Counted from the stretch's first letter, positions 1-11,297 are shown. The stretch is 64,000 nucleotides of DNA from Laccaria trichodermophora (GCA_018417955.1 JACTVC010000009.1:1116001-1180000), one strand, 5' to 3'. Notes: a model not told the origin generated them from the sequence alone. Program-made: numbers and translations.

Positions 1-1061
1 TATTTGGAACCGATGGGGCATCCTGAGGTTCATTCTCACTAACAGGGCTGTTCATTTGCACATCTATTGCGACCAATGTCAGGTTATTGTCATGGATATG
101 GTCACAAATAAGTACCCTCAGGTGACTCTGAACCTTGAGCCTCAGCTGAAGTAAACATAAGTATAGACCCCATAAAAATCAAAAAATGATCATACCTGCA
201 GTATCAGAAACTGATAGCCTAAATTGGTCCAAGTACTTGACCAGATGGTGATTTTTCTTGTCAATCAGGGTGGCATACCACTGCATGGCATTTCCAAATC
301 GTCGCCGTAAGTTATTCTAGAAGTGGATGAAGATATTTGAAAGATACAGAAAAATGCAAATAACTGACCTGAGTTGAAAGCTTGTATCTCCTGTTGCTAA
401 GAAAAGACTCCAAGGTCTCACACCAAGCCGTTGTATTTGGGGCTGTATTGACAAATAGCTCATTGACAAACTCCAGCATATTCAAGTCAACTGCTAGAGA
501 TGGCAAAAGAGGTGCACAAGGAAATAAACCCCGTTGAAGCAGTTGAAGAGCTGGTGATGTGCAAGTACAGAGCATAAGAGTCTCAATTTCTGCAAGAAAA
601 ATTTCAAAAGATTGAAACCAAACAGTAAAAGAAATCAACATACTTTCAAAAAAAACACATGAAACTTTCAAAGGTCTTCCAGAATGACAACCAGTACACC
701 CAAGAGCCAATTTGGTGTCAGGCATATTTCGCAATGAGTCTGTGTCTCTCAAGAGTTTCATATACGGTTCCATAAGAGCAGGAAGGATTTCCTGCTCCCA
801 TCGCTGAAATTGACGTTGTTTTTTACCTTGGTAATTTCCATCCACATTAACAGTTGTTGCTAAAGCTTGGAAAGTGTCTTGGTCCATCTCCTGAAAGGAA
901 TCTGTATGCTGCACAAGATGGCCTTCAGGGATATATATGTTAGCACGAGGCTCAGATGTAGGATCACCCGTGCCATAAGCTCTACGTGTTTGGAAAGATC
1001 CAGATGGAACAAGTTGCCGAGGAAGCTGTGGACGGGCCTTGACCAGTTTACGCTTGAACAT
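1..1061 (-). CDS. KDZ-type transposase with CxC cysteine cluster (5' part, cut by window start)
   Basis: The protein starts at the ATG at 1059-1061 and is read towards position 1, so the catalytic part lies outside the window. Exons can be laid out as 1061-644, 589-369, 316-196 and 145 onwards, with GT..AG introns of about 50 nt (643-590 and 368-317). The joined protein has a basic N terminus, a RRWEQE..PALMEPYMKLLRDTD-like helix, then a cysteine cluster (CTGC, CTC), then LFPCAPLLPSLAVDLN, TTAWCETLESFL and LRRRFGNAMQWYATL. This order is what I know from the cysteine-cluster region of Agaricomycete KDZ (Kyakuja/Dileera/Zisupton) transposases. The last visible stretch (from 145) is an acidic linker that stays open only if a further intron removes a stop near 103-110. 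Family assignment is from recalled motifs, without a search. Confidence 0.75.
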
Positions 1062-1278
1062 GTTAAAGGAGACTCAGAGGGGTGGGTGCGAGGGAAGGAA
1101 TGAAACATCACTTCATTACCTTTATTATCTGACCAGCGTGATCGGCCGATAACTGCCATTCCCATGCCAAACGTCCGTACATGTCAAGATTCATCAACAA
1201 AAAAACACCGCTACGGTCCACACAAAAACTACCAAGTCCTACGTATATTCTGTCATGATATAAAGTCCATGTCCACCA

Positions 1279-2280
1279 CTAAGCTGAAGATGATGCATTG
1301 TTAAGGAAAGGTGCTTGATGTGGTGTGCACGGGGCCCGTCCAAACGTATCGAAGAAGGTTTGGCAGTAAAGGCACACCACCATTTGCTCTGTCTCTTCAA
1401 ATCGAGTCTGTGTGGTGTCCGAAGAAATATACTGTGCCTTCAATCGCCATGCAGCTTCGCCCGGCCATCCCACCATCAACCGCCGCAAGGCCTCCACACA
1501 ATTCAAACGATCCCTCCAGTTCCCAGCTGCCAGCCCTTGATTTAGCCATCGTTCCGCAACAAGTAAGCCATCACTGTCATCAGGAAAAACACGGCGAATC
1601 AGATCTTCACGAAGACCTGCAGCCGAATCGGAGGCCCAGGCCGCAGGCAAGAGCAGGCGGTCAAGGTGGCGAATTTCATGCCGAAAATTTTGCTCAAAGG
1701 CGTTCCAGATGACCTGCACCATTATGGGTGCAGAGAGAAGGTCAGAGTCCCCTTGCATGACAGCCACATCACCCCAAAAAATGATGTTTGGTCGACCAGC
1801 AAGCTTCACCACTCCCGAGAAGATCGAACCCTGTGCCTCCTTGGCCTTATGCGAACGCCGCTGTTGTTGTGTCATAGTGGCAATTGGCTTGGCCCCCTTG
1901 TTCTTCGTAACTCCACTGCTGACCGTCGTTCTTTGGCTTGCAGATGGGTTTGAAGGCAGCAAACGCATATCTCTTGCAAAGTCGTGCAGGAAATTGCGCC
2001 AGTGCTGGGGCATCGGAAGGTGGGGAACAGAGTCAACATCCACCAGTGATTGGAGCCACTGTCCTTGCATCATCAACCACGCCAAGATCATCGCTCTGTG
2101 GTTCACACCAGTGATAAACAGGAAAGGATCGGGGAATTGATATCCCCGAAACTTTTGTGTAGAGGGCTCAGAGATGATGTGATGAGGGTCTGTATCCATC
2201 GAAGCCAATGCATGCTTCCAAGCAGGCGATTGCCGTGGTACGAAGTCCAATTCTGGCTCGCGGAATTTCGCGGCGTTCAT
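1279..2280 (-). CDS. Hypothetical protein, C-terminal exon of a larger gene
   Basis: A 333-codon open frame with an ATG at 2278-2280. I do not recognise a catalytic motif. It is rich in Trp and Arg, with runs such as FITGVNHRAMILAWLMMQGQW and RLNCVEALRRLMVGWPGEAAWR, and ends in a small Cys-containing tail (VCLYCQTFFDTF). The frame upstream (2492-3784) has the same strand and composition and is separated by about 290 bp that holds a direct duplication. Both are therefore best read as parts of one multi-exon gene or a pair of adjacent paralog-type genes. Long single-copy-looking coding sequence and high GC compared with the neighbouring repeats support real coding. Such lineage-restricted proteins are common in mushroom genomes, and the function is unknown. 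Confidence 0.6.
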   Translation of the reverse strand: MNAAKFREPELDFVPRQSPAWKHALASMDTDPHHIISEPSTQKFRGYQFPDPFLFITGVNHRAMILAWLMMQGQWLQSLVDVDSVPHLPMPQHWRNFLHDFARDMRLLPSNPSASQRTTVSSGVTKNKGAKPIATMTQQQRRSHKAKEAQGSIFSGVVKLAGRPNIIFWGDVAVMQGDSDLLSAPIMVQVIWNAFEQNFRHEIRHLDRLLLPAAWASDSAAGLREDLIRRVFPDDSDGLLVAERWLNQGLAAGNWRDRLNCVEALRRLMVGWPGEAAWRLKAQYISSDTTQTRFEETEQMVVCLYCQTFFDTFGRAPCTPHQAPFLNNASSSA

Positions 2281-2339
2281 GGAAGCTAAGAGTCATTCCC
2301 TTAGTTTACTTGATATTATTCATGAAAGAGAGGACTTAC

Positions 2340-2585
2340 GAAGCGCAGTCTTTTCATGCTTTACTGTAGAAGATCCTACAAGAGGTTTAGATACGTAGTT
2401 GCGAAAAGTAGTGTAAATCAAAGCCTACCAGAACGTGGCATTCGCGAGAACTCGGACCTAGCGGGCGTTGTGAGAGATTGCGTGGAAGATTCTACAAGAA
2501 AGTTAGATGCGTAGTTGCGAAAAGTAGCACAAACCTACCAGAACGTGGCATTTGCGACGACTCCGTCCGAGAAGGTGTTGCAAGA
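2340..2585. repeat. Direct duplication of ~120 bp inside a gene
   Basis: Two copies, about 2366-2480 and 2490-2590, share GAAGATYCTACAAGA, TTGCGAAAAGTAG and CTACCAGAACGTGGCATT. The copy boundary lies between the two coding blocks of the minus-strand gene, so it is probably an intronic or exon-edge duplication. Confidence 0.6.
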
Positions 2586-3911
2586 GAGTCTTTGAAACCA
2601 ACAGGTCTTTGCATCAACTCCGCCGTGGCCACAGGCTCCTTCACCACGGTTTGGGAGACAATTGGACCAAAATGACCCTCGCGCCACTGCTGACATGCTG
2701 CAACATATGCGCCGCTTCGGGGGGATGCAGTGATGACAGTCTGAAAAGGGGCGTTGGGGTAATCCCAAGAAGTGAACTCCCGTGGATCATACTCGCTCGC
2801 CGATCGCCCACAGTAATTCGGCTTCTTATCCCATCCAGGTGCCACGATGGCACGAATTGTCATGTCGCAAGGAATATTGCCTGGAGGCCGGACATACCAA
2901 GCAGGTGCCCCGACGCGGTAGAGCACTGCTATGCAATCGGGACTGTCGGTGATCGCTCCCATAATTGACTCATCTACTTCATATATTTTGCCCGTCATGT
3001 CATTGAGGCGAAAGGTCCACTTTTTGTGCCACTCGTACATGGCGAGAGTCTCCAGATAGAGCCGCTGGAAACAGGCGATCCGGTAGACAAGGTCCCTCCT
3101 CATGAAATTGCAGAATTTCAGTTGGAGGGCGGCATCGGTGGTCTTGTTGGCGAGATAGAAGAGGCGGCCAGGATCCTTATGCTGCTGAACAGACCGGCAC
3201 GCTAAGTGAAGTTTCTTCGCCTCTGCTCGAAATGCGTCTGCAATATCAGGTTCAAGTGTTCCCAAATTGCGGAAAGCCGAGCCACGAGCCTCAATGAAAT
3301 GGTGGTCGCTCATTTCCCACCAACAGAAACTCAGCTCGTGGCTTTCGATTGTCGCTGCTGGTGGGCGTGTACGGACGAAGGGAAGATGCCACTGGCTTTC
3401 TATAAACCACTGAGGGCAAAGGGTGAAGTCAGCCCAAGCAAAGCAACCATCTTCGCGGGCACGAACATCCCTTGCGCGAAGGGAGATATATGGCATCCAG
3501 TCAACATTAGGCGAAGTGACAATCATCCGCCTGGGGATGGCCTGGCCAGGAGAGATGGTGGGCGATGGGGGGACAGGCGCGTTATCGAGTGGGATATACT
3601 CTTCGTACAGTTCTGCAATGTCCAAAGCATCGTATGCTGTTATTTCATCTAAAATGCTTCGTTCAGAAAACAATCCAATGGTACTTTGTGCATCAGCGCT
3701 TACCATCCTCCGACCGCTCGTAAGTGTCAAATTTCGTATTGCCATCGTTATAGTGATAGCGACCAAAGACGTCAGGAGAGCCATCTATCATATCTGCGTC
3801 AATCAATCGCCGTGCACACCACACTAGCTTGGAACTTACAGGTATGAAGTAAAGGATCCGTTCTTGAGGAAGCCATCGTGTTTTTTGGGACGAACAGGTG
3901 TATGAAGACAT
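2560..3911 (-). CDS. Hypothetical protein, N-terminal exons
   Basis: The frame is open from about 3711 down to 2492, with convincing coding from about 3690 to 2570 (WMPYISLRARDVRARED, DGCFAWADFTLCPQWFIES, AFRAEAKKLHLACRSVQQHKD, RIACFQRLYLETLAMYEWHKKW). An upstream exon-like stretch at 3693-3835 reads LVWCARRLIDADMIDGSPDV in another frame, so an intron or frameshift lies near 3690-3710. The putative donor GTAAGC there has no acceptor at a normal distance that I can see. The last 25 codons before the stop at 2492 run into duplicated intronic DNA and are probably not coding. No known domain is recognisable; it is likely a soluble lineage-specific protein. It is followed by the frame at 1279-2280, probably its 3' exon. 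Confidence 0.55.
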
Positions 3912-4109
3912 GGAAAATATCTTCTAGCTGCTAGCAAGGGTTTCTGATCTAGAATGATTTCTAAAATGGAGTTATAGTTTAGCCAATGGTGTAAGAGAAG
4001 AATATAACTTACGAGGTCTTGGTAAGAGATTGATTGACAGGACAGAAGATGGAGAACACAACGATAGAGCAACTTGCTCGATTATCTAGAAACGGGAATG
4101 TTGGTAGCA

Positions 4110-4990
4110 ACCAATGCAAGACCGTCCCGCAAGAACGAACGACTAACAGTCTGCTCGTTCCAATCCACCGACTCAAAGTCAGGTAGATGGTGTTTCGACT
4201 GACTAAAAATCTGATCCCGGGCCTTGTAGGTTGGTGGACAAAGGTGGGAGGGGGCGCTTACCTTTGGACCGGACTCCTAGCTTTGGAGAAGTGGAGAGAG
4301 AAGGGGAACAACGTGGACAGTAGATAGTATACGCCCAACTTGAATGCGAACGGTGTTTGGCAGCACCCACCACAGTCAACAACATCGGACAGACGTTCGG
4401 AGCGACAGAGTCCCTTGTTCTCAATTAAGGTTCAAGCACGTTTACAGGCGCTTGTGACTTACTCGTGCCCACCACAGGTTGCCAGCAGACTTTATGTCGC
4501 TGGTTTTTGCAGACCAGACTTTGAGTCGGTCGTTCTCTGCGCCATACAGCCAGACTATAGTCGGCTGATTAGATCAGACCTCGATCACTCCTGATCTACT
4601 GGAGTACTGGATGCCTTGTCGACGCGAACACTACGACTGCGACGTTTACTACTACCTGCAGACTATAGGTCGCTAGCTAGTTTATTTGATCTGACTTTAG
4701 CCGGTCTTTTTCTTCAGATCTTACCAGACTGTAGTCGGTTCACCGGCGGCGCAAGTCCATTCTACATTGAACGAAGCGCACCCATTTCGACCCCAGGGCG
4801 CCTGGAATTGCGTCTTCATCACGTATGTGTTATATCATTGTTCACGCCCTTTTTGTGTTTTAATAAAGTGCTTTTTTTGTTTCAAGCGTGCTTTTTTTGG
4901 CTTCTAGCGTGTTTTTCTGCTTCAAGGGCGCCCAGCCTAGCGCGCTCTGTTGGTATGTACCCCCTCTTGTGCATTAGTTCTGGTGCTTTT
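4110..4990. other. Intergenic DNA with a cluster of palindromic GACTWTAGTC motifs
   Basis: No convincing gene. Between 4485 and 4740 a short motif recurs about six times: CAGACTTTATGTCGCTG (4490), CAGACTTTGAGTCGGTC (4516), CAGCCAGACTATAGTCGGCTG (4548), CAGACTATAGGTCGCTAG (4659), TGACTTTAGCCGGTC (4693) and CAGACTGTAGTCGGTT (4725). The best copy is a near-perfect palindrome, CAGCC-a-GACTATAGTC-GGCTG. The same motif recurs at 6255-6335. Confidence 0.6.
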
Positions 4991-5069
4991 TACTCACTGT
5001 GCATAAATTCATTTTCGTAGACACATGTTTACACATGTGCAACCTCCCTCAAGTGGAATTGGCATCCCA

Positions 5070-5355
5070 TTTCTCAACGAGTTCAAATCGGAATCGGGCA
5101 TTGATCTCAAGAATGACCGAATGGCAATCCAACGTGTTCGTGAAGCCGCCGAGAAGGCCAAGATTGAATTGTCGTCGACCACGCAAACCGAAATCAATCT
5201 TCCTTTCATCACAGCTGACACCTCGGGTCCAATGCACGTCAATAAGAAGCTGAATCGTTCTCAATTCGAAGCTCTCATTGGACCTCTTGTTCAATGCACC
5301 ATTGAGTCTTGCAAGAAAGCTCTGAGTGATGCTCGTGTCAACGCCCACGAGATTA
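5070..5355 (+). pseudogene. Exon-sized fragment of mitochondrial Hsp70 (SSC1-type chaperone)
   Basis: The plus frame contains [69 protein letters not shown] and [16 protein letters not shown]. This is a co-linear match to the end of the nucleotide-binding domain of mitochondrial Hsp70 (known from DnaK/Ssc1 proteins: [30 protein letters not shown]). Only about 95 residues of a ~650-residue protein are present. Identity stops abruptly before FLNEF and after HEIS, where a real gene would continue into the conserved EVILVGGMTR segment. The frame then runs into unrelated sequence and ends at 5537. With no ATPase N terminus and no substrate domain, this is a captured or duplicated gene fragment and not a working chaperone. 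Several substitutions (RTIEP to CTIES, DAG to DAR) fit relaxed selection. Confidence 0.85.
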
Positions 5356-5539
5356 GCGACAGTTGGAGTCTGCAAATCGCCAGCGATCTTGGTCGAGTTC
5401 CGCTCAGTCACCCCTTCCTTCGCCATGCCCCCTTAGTAATTAAGGGTCGACTATTCTGGAGGGTCATTGAAGCAAATTTTGGATGCGCAGACATTGGCCA
5501 GTCGTTTTTGTGGCGGTACGTCCCTGCCTTTACCTAACT

Positions 5540-5802
5540 ACTTGTATAATTTGCTGATCAAACTCAAATTCAGTAAATAAGGCATACTTATAAGTGCAGC
5601 TTCGATGGTCTAGATGGTCTACAGGCAAGCCTGCAGCTACGCTGCCCCGTAGATTACCTGTGCGATATATATGGACTGATGTTGCGACCACGTGACCTCC
5701 CGCATTACTTATTTAATGGTCTCAAACTCTTACAAGCAACTTTCCCCGCTTGACCTACTATAATCTCTCAACCAATCGTCCAACTCACGCCCACTACTTT
5801 AA
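5540..5802. promoter_or_regulatory. Upstream region of the 5803 gene
   Basis: Non-coding. It contains a TATATATATGG stretch near 5666 and pyrimidine-rich DNA before the ATG at 5803, and I see no defined site. Promoter assignment is positional only. Confidence 0.25.
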
Positions 5803-7727
5803 ATGTCTCATCATACTCAAACAAGATCCAAAAACCAAACTAGACCTAGGGCCGCCCCCCTGTCGAAGCAAAATGCAGTAAGTTGAACACTGTTTTCCCC
5901 TCTCCCATATATCCATTGACATGGCATTTCACTAGGGAGGTACTAAGGCTAGAAAAACCAAAAACAACAAGGAAGACACCATTTCCCCAGTGCGTGTCCA
6001 CATATTAACCTGTCTCCCCCTCCCTGACGCTCGATGACCAGGCAAACACGGACAAGCAGGATTCTGAATCCTCAACAGTTCAGAACGGGACTACATGCGA
6101 AGCTCTCGACTGCGTCCTCATCCCCACTCGCAACGACGCGCAAAAAATGAACCTCGCTCAAGCAGAAGCGAGGCTGAAGGTGGCAGCAACCAATGCAAAG
6201 GCAGCAGCAAACAATGCAATGTAAGTGCACATCTTCTTACATTTTATCGTCGTGGAATCAGACTTTAGTCGATTCTGCCTTGTCAGACTTTATGTCGGCA
6301 AGGCAGTACAGCCAGACTTTAGTCGGCTGACCTGCGGCGGCACCAGAGTCACAAGCTTACGCCTTTTAACCAGTGTTCATCCGGCGCACTCTGCAGGTTC
6401 CCCCGCCCCCACGCCTGTGAATGCCCCAGCTACCAATGCCTCCTCGAACGAAGACAAATTGCCCGAACGCGTCGACTTAATGTCTATCGGTGACTTCACC
6501 GACGACGACTTGGAGGCTATCAATTACAGTCTTCAAGGCGACCAAGGTTATCGCTTCTCGTATCCAGAAGGCGGCTATCGCCAGTATCACAGGTTTCTGC
6601 CCGAGGAGGGACCCTGCAGTCCAGCAGACGATCGGACTTTGATGTTCGATAACGATTCCTCCACTTGGGTTCCAATTCCACCTGGGTTTACAGCCCCCCA
6701 CGTTATCGAGGACTACATCGAAGCAGTCAATGATGTCCGAAAGCTTGGTCGTAACTGCAGCTCCTATGTTCACCCAGAGGCGAAGAGGGCCTTTCAAGAA
6801 TTAAACAACTCTCGTGGGCCGGACGATCCGGAACTTAAACTCGTCTGCGTCAACTATCTGTCTCGCGACGAAGAGAAGGGATTACAAGCGGGGTTGAACG
6901 AGGAGGGTGCCGTTTACAAGTTCAAAAAGCCATGGGAGGAAGGTCATGTGCGCTATCACGCACACTTACCTCGAGAAGGTCGGCAAAACACAGCTGACAG
7001 ACTCACGGAAATCTGGGATGAGACCAAGAACAAATACGTCAGCATTCCTGATGACCATACGGTCCCTCACGACCCACAAGATTATGTCGATGCAGTGAAC
7101 TGGGAGATTGTGCACACAGAGGAAATTCGTCGTGCAGAGGTTGCACAGGCCGCTCGACGTGCTCGGGTTAATTATGATGAATGGGACGCACCAGATCCCA
7201 TGATTGAGAGTGATCTCAGCGGTTCAGATTGGGAAGAGACACGACGGGAGAAGAGGGCTCTGGCTAAGTCCAGCGGAAAACCAGTTTCGGATACGGATGA
7301 GGAAGAGGAAGAGGAAGAACGCGAGATGCAGCGTGAACTGCAAGAAGAGACGCGCTCATCAGCTGCCGTCCCTGTCGTAACTATCAAGAGGTCTGACTCA
7401 GATTTGGAGATGGGTTTGCGTGGGGGGCCTCCGACCTCATCCGACGCTTGTTGGGAGGCTTTGAGAGCTTCGTTCACGCCTGCCCAAAAAGATGCAGCAT
7501 GCATCTTGAGAAGCTATGGGTTGACATTGACGCCCGATGCACTGCTCACCGAAGCCGACAAAATTTCCTCGAAAAAGCTGTCCCTCTTGGAGTCGGCGAT
7601 GTACCCAATGCTCGGAAACATTGTGTGGCAACTCGCTGGAAGGATAGGCAATCTCTATGGTCGCACAGCTCAGTTCGCCATGGAGAGGGCGGGTCTTTTC
7701 CAGAAGGAGAAGAGGGCCCCAAACTGA
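5803..7727 (+). CDS. Hypothetical acidic protein, multi-exon (N-terminal part)
   Basis: The ATG at 5803 opens a short basic exon (MSHHTQTRSKNQTRPRAA) ending at the donor after 5878. Micro-exons at about 5937-5990 and 6041-6220 follow, then a long exon from about 6396 (after TGCAG) to the TGA at 7725-7727. The long exon encodes two related modules: a GYRFSYPEGGYRQYHRFLP / VYKFKKPWEEGHVRYHAHLP pair, each followed by a Trp-containing VPIPPGF / VSIPDDH segment and DYIEAVN / DYVDAVN. An acidic stretch (DEEEEEEER) and a charged C terminus come next. The internal duplication is visible by eye, but I do not recognise the domain. After the stop the same frame stays open for 18 codons to a donor at 7783 and splices in phase to the next coding block. 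The two blocks may therefore be one gene with an in-frame TGA. Confidence 0.65.
6250..6340 (+). repeat. Second cluster of the GACTTTAGTCG motif, inside an intron
   Basis: Three copies: CAGACTTTAGTCGATTC (6257), CAGACTTTATGTCGGCA (6283) and CAGCCAGACTTTAGTCGGCTG (6308). They lie in the intron before the long exon of the 5803 gene and match the cluster at 4485-4740. Confidence 0.65.
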
Positions 7728-9474
7728 TACAATCTATACAAGTCTTTTGCCAGCCAATCAAAACCAGAGGATGGCAATAAAGGTAGCGTTTGTTTCCTGA
7801 TTGCTTGTTCATTCATTTCTAATATTTTTCCAGAGGGTCTGCTACTTTGGAACAAAACTAACAACGAAGAATACAGAAAGCTCATGGATGGAGCAACGAC
7901 AAAAGAGGAGAAAGATGAACGCATCAAGGACGCCGTAAAGTTCCTCCAGGAGCAGGTTACTGATGAGGGCACCAATGTCCGCGATGCGAGCCTCCGCTTT
8001 GCGGATAACCTCAAGGCAATCACCGACCTTGTAAGCTGTCTTCAACGTCACAAACGGGGACTAACAACAATGATTACTAGATAACTAACATCAAACGACG
8101 TGATCGCTCTTTTGACTTCGCAGGTATAATGGTTTACAGCGGGCAGAACGCAACGGCGCGTAATAAGTCTGGTTTCTTCATGAGCTCATCGGAACTTCAA
8201 GATCTCTGCAAGCGTGAACAATGGCCGATAGCCATGCTGACAGATGTTTTTGTTAGCAAAGTCCGGTCTGTAACACTTAAAATTAATGTAGCTCTTCTTC
8301 TTATGCATATTCTCGTAGGGCGATGCACGCGGACCGCATAATCAGCGACCAAGTCATACAGCATGGCATGGCGTCATCGGCGACACCTTCAGTGGTCACC
8401 GAAAGATCGACTGCCGGCCCATCAACTGCCAGCCCACCGAGTGCTCGCCTATCGACTGCTGGCCCGTCGACTGCTCAGGCGGCAAAGGCATCAATCATCA
8501 CAGTTGCTGCGGACGAAAAGATCCTACCCAATGCAAAAGATCGCCAGAGGCAATTCTCTGATTTGTTTCTAAATCTTCTAAGTAGGTCGTTTTTATTCAA
8601 CGTAACTTGCAGCACTTACTGTCTCACGAACTTTCTAGATAGTTACTTGCCTCAAAAAGAGCTGTGGAAGTCGGTTCCTTGGACAACATGGCCCAACCTC
8701 GCCTATCAGTTCCAACTCGTTATCACTGGATGGGATTCCACGATGCTCGACGTTGGTTTCTGCAGGTCGTTTGTCTCTACAAAAATCCAGAACAGGCAAT
8801 GGATGCATTTCTCCCTTCTCGTGATCAAGGGCATTCTCCAAATCAAGAGCTGGAATGCAGGTCAGTTCACATTGTGCTTCCTCAACATTAATTTGGATGA
8901 CATGTATTCCTTAGATCAAAAACAGATTGCTGAAGCTGACGCACGCTTCGGTGAAATCCCGGTCATTCTCAACCAGCAGGGTCTCCCGATGGTCTTTGTC
9001 AAAGACTCAAATAAGTGGGTCCATGGCAACTGCCTTATCTCAACTACAGTCAATAAACAGCAACACAATGGTACGCCGAGCTCTCCGGCCTCAATCTCGT
9101 CCCCTCCTCCTTCGGCAGGGCCATCCAAGAAGCGTTTGCGTGACGATGCAATGTCCCTTTCCGATGAACGCGAAGATGCAAGGTCTGTGAGGGAGTACCG
9201 CCCTATTCCGAAACACAAGCAAGTGCAAGAGGAGCCTGAAGCAAAGCGCCAACGTTGTGTCTCCTTTGTCGGCCTTTCTGACAATATGTTCTACAAGAAG
9301 TACCGTCAGGCAACTCAGCCGGTTCAGCCAGTTTCGTTCTATAATCCACTCCGAAATCAGTCGACATCTTCATCCTCTCGATCCGATCCGACATCGCAGC
9401 AATCTGTGAGTCAATCGGCGCAACCAGGCTCTTCCAGGTCTCAAAAACATGTTGGCGCTGGCAAGAAGAACTAA
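7728..9474 (+). CDS. Hypothetical protein, multi-exon (C-terminal part or separate gene)
   Basis: Coding exons include about 7834-8030 (EGLLLWNKTNNEEYRKLMDG, KEEKDERIKDAVKFLQEQ), 8083-8120, 8124-8264 and a long block from 8319. The block contains a Ser/Thr/Pro/Ala-rich low-complexity run (STAGPSTASPPSARLSTAGP), then YLPQKELWKSVPWTTWPNLA and GWDSTMLDVGF. The C-terminal part is basic and Ser-rich with a bipartite-looking KKRLRDD..KHKQ..EAKRQR, suggestive of nuclear localisation. The stop is at 9472-9474. Splicing at 8264/8319 keeps the frame (CG+G). The phase match with the preceding frame across 7782/7834 suggests one gene interrupted by the TGA at 7725. No known domain; proteins of this style are repeated in mushroom genomes and may belong to an unrecognised element. 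Confidence 0.6.
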
Positions 9475-9479
9475 CTAAC

Positions 9480-10120
9480 TCTTGCATCGTCGGTCCGTTT
9501 CTGCTTCATCGACGTACCTAACATGCTCTTTTTTAGTATTGTGGCTTGTTTTCAACAACTACATCCTCACATTGTCGTCCGTTTGTACTACATCTCTCAT
9601 GCTTCATGACTTAGTAGCTAACTTGATCATTTCTAGTGCTGTCACTCCTTTCTACCTGTGTTCATGCTTTTGTGATTGATATTTGCTTACTATCATATTG
9701 TAAGTCTTCTTGATTTGATTGATGATCATGTTTAACTTGGCTGTTCTTAGTAACATCAAGTTCTACTGACTTACACTCTTGTTGTAAGTCTTTCAATTTT
9801 TGATTAGCTTATAATCATCACGTTTAACTTTGCCCTTCTTAGTAATGTCACCCTGTTCTACTGACTTACACTCTCGTTATAAGTCTTTCACTTTATCATT
9901 AGCATATCTGGCATAATTTTTCGAAGTAATGTTATGCACTGCTTTCACTGTCACTATCTGTCCATGCTCTGTCACTCTTTTGCTGAATTCACCTTGCTAC
10001 TTACATACTTTATTATCATAAGCCTGCTTTGTGGATAGCTGCCTTTCTTTCGTCTTTGCTCATTTGCATTGCTCGCTATTTATTTGTCTCCCTCATTTGC
10101 ATTGGACTTTTACACACTTT
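9480..10120. repeat. Intergenic AT-rich DNA with a degenerate ~100-bp tandem repeat
   Basis: A unit with TGACTTACACTC, TTATAAGTCTTTCA, GATTAGC and CTTAGTAAY is repeated at about 9695, 9780 and 9870. No gene is seen. Confidence 0.5.
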
Positions 10121-10590
10121 ACGTTTGCATCAACTTAGAACTATTACTTACCTTCAAATTTTGTTACAATCTGCCATCCTAGGATATTGAAATGAGATAT
10201 ATCTTGGATATGTTCAGTGGAGATCATCTGTGAATATGTCTTGCTTAAAGTCATCCAATCTTAATATTCAGATTATATTCAGATTATTCACAGCCAGTAT
10301 ATATCCTGTCAAGATAAATGTACCAGTTACTTGGATATATAATACCATATATACCTTCAAATATATGTAATATAGATCTTCTGAGATATCTACCAAGTAT
10401 ATATGGACTTTTACATACTTCATGTTTGCATCGACTTAGAGCTATTACTTACCTTCAAGTTTTGTTACAATCTGCCATCCTAGGATATTGAAATAAGATA
10501 TATATGTGAAAATGTCTTGCTTAAAGCCATCCAATCTTAATATTCAGAATATATTCAGATCATTCACAGCCAGTATATATGCACTGGTAA
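10115..10590. repeat. Direct repeat of about 170 bp, period about 295 bp
   Basis: The copy at about 10115-10300 is repeated at about 10405-10580. They share ACTTTTACAYACTT, TTGTTACAATCTGCCATCC, ATATTGAAATRAGATATAT, TGTCTTGCTTAAAG and CACAGCCAGTATATAT, with a small internal deletion in the second copy. Confidence 0.7.
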
Positions 10591-11100
10591 TTGTATATGT
10601 ACCTTCAAACATATCTAACATGTATATATGTACATATTCAGATATATCTACCAAGTATATATGCACTGCCATTGGGGTATAGGCCTTGAAATATATCGCA
10701 CTGGTATATATATATCCTCAAATGTATTTACCACATATATATGTACCATTATATTGACCAAGTGTAGATTTGTGCCCTGAAATATATCTACAGAGGATAT
10801 ATGTACAGTTACTGGAATATATATACCTTTAAACATATTTAACAAGTATATATTCTGTGATTATGTGCAACTTATTGTGATATATACATTCAAATATATC
10901 TACCGAGTATAGATATATGCCCTCAAATATATCTATGAAGTATATATGTACAGTTACTAGGAGATATATCTTATCTATCTGGATATATTCTGTGATTATA
11001 TGCAAGGATGAGAGTCTCACACAGTATATATATTCATTGCGAGTGGAAATTTACTGTGGATATATTATTGCAAATTTATATATTGTGGATATATGTTGAA
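10300..11100. repeat. Degenerate ATATATCTACCRAGTATATAT satellite
   Basis: AT-rich units of roughly 50-60 bp built around ATATATCTAMCRAGTATATATG and GTACAGTTACTRG recur about a dozen times (for example 10385, 10640, 10725, 10785, 10835, 10890 and 10925). No gene is supported; open frames here are repeat artefacts. Confidence 0.6.
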
Positions 11101-11102
11101 CT

Positions 11103-11297
11103 GCTCAGGTTGTAGTCCTCCAACTTGAACTGTTGTGATCTATGATGCTCATTTAATTCCCCAAGTCATAGTTCAAGATGTATGCTACCTCTATCAATAA
11201 TTTAGCATAACTTACCAGCTGTTCTGATGTGGTTGTAATCCTCCAACTTGAACTGTTGTAATCTACAATGCTCATTTAATTCCCAAGTCATAGCTTA
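11103..11297. repeat. Tandem ~118-bp repeat, left part (split by the PIF/Harbinger element)
   Basis: Units contain GTTGTAATCCTCCAACTTGAAC, ATGCTCATTTAATTCCCAAG and TCATAGYTYAAGATGTATGC. The array resumes at 14149 after the inserted element and continues to about 14540. Confidence 0.75.
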
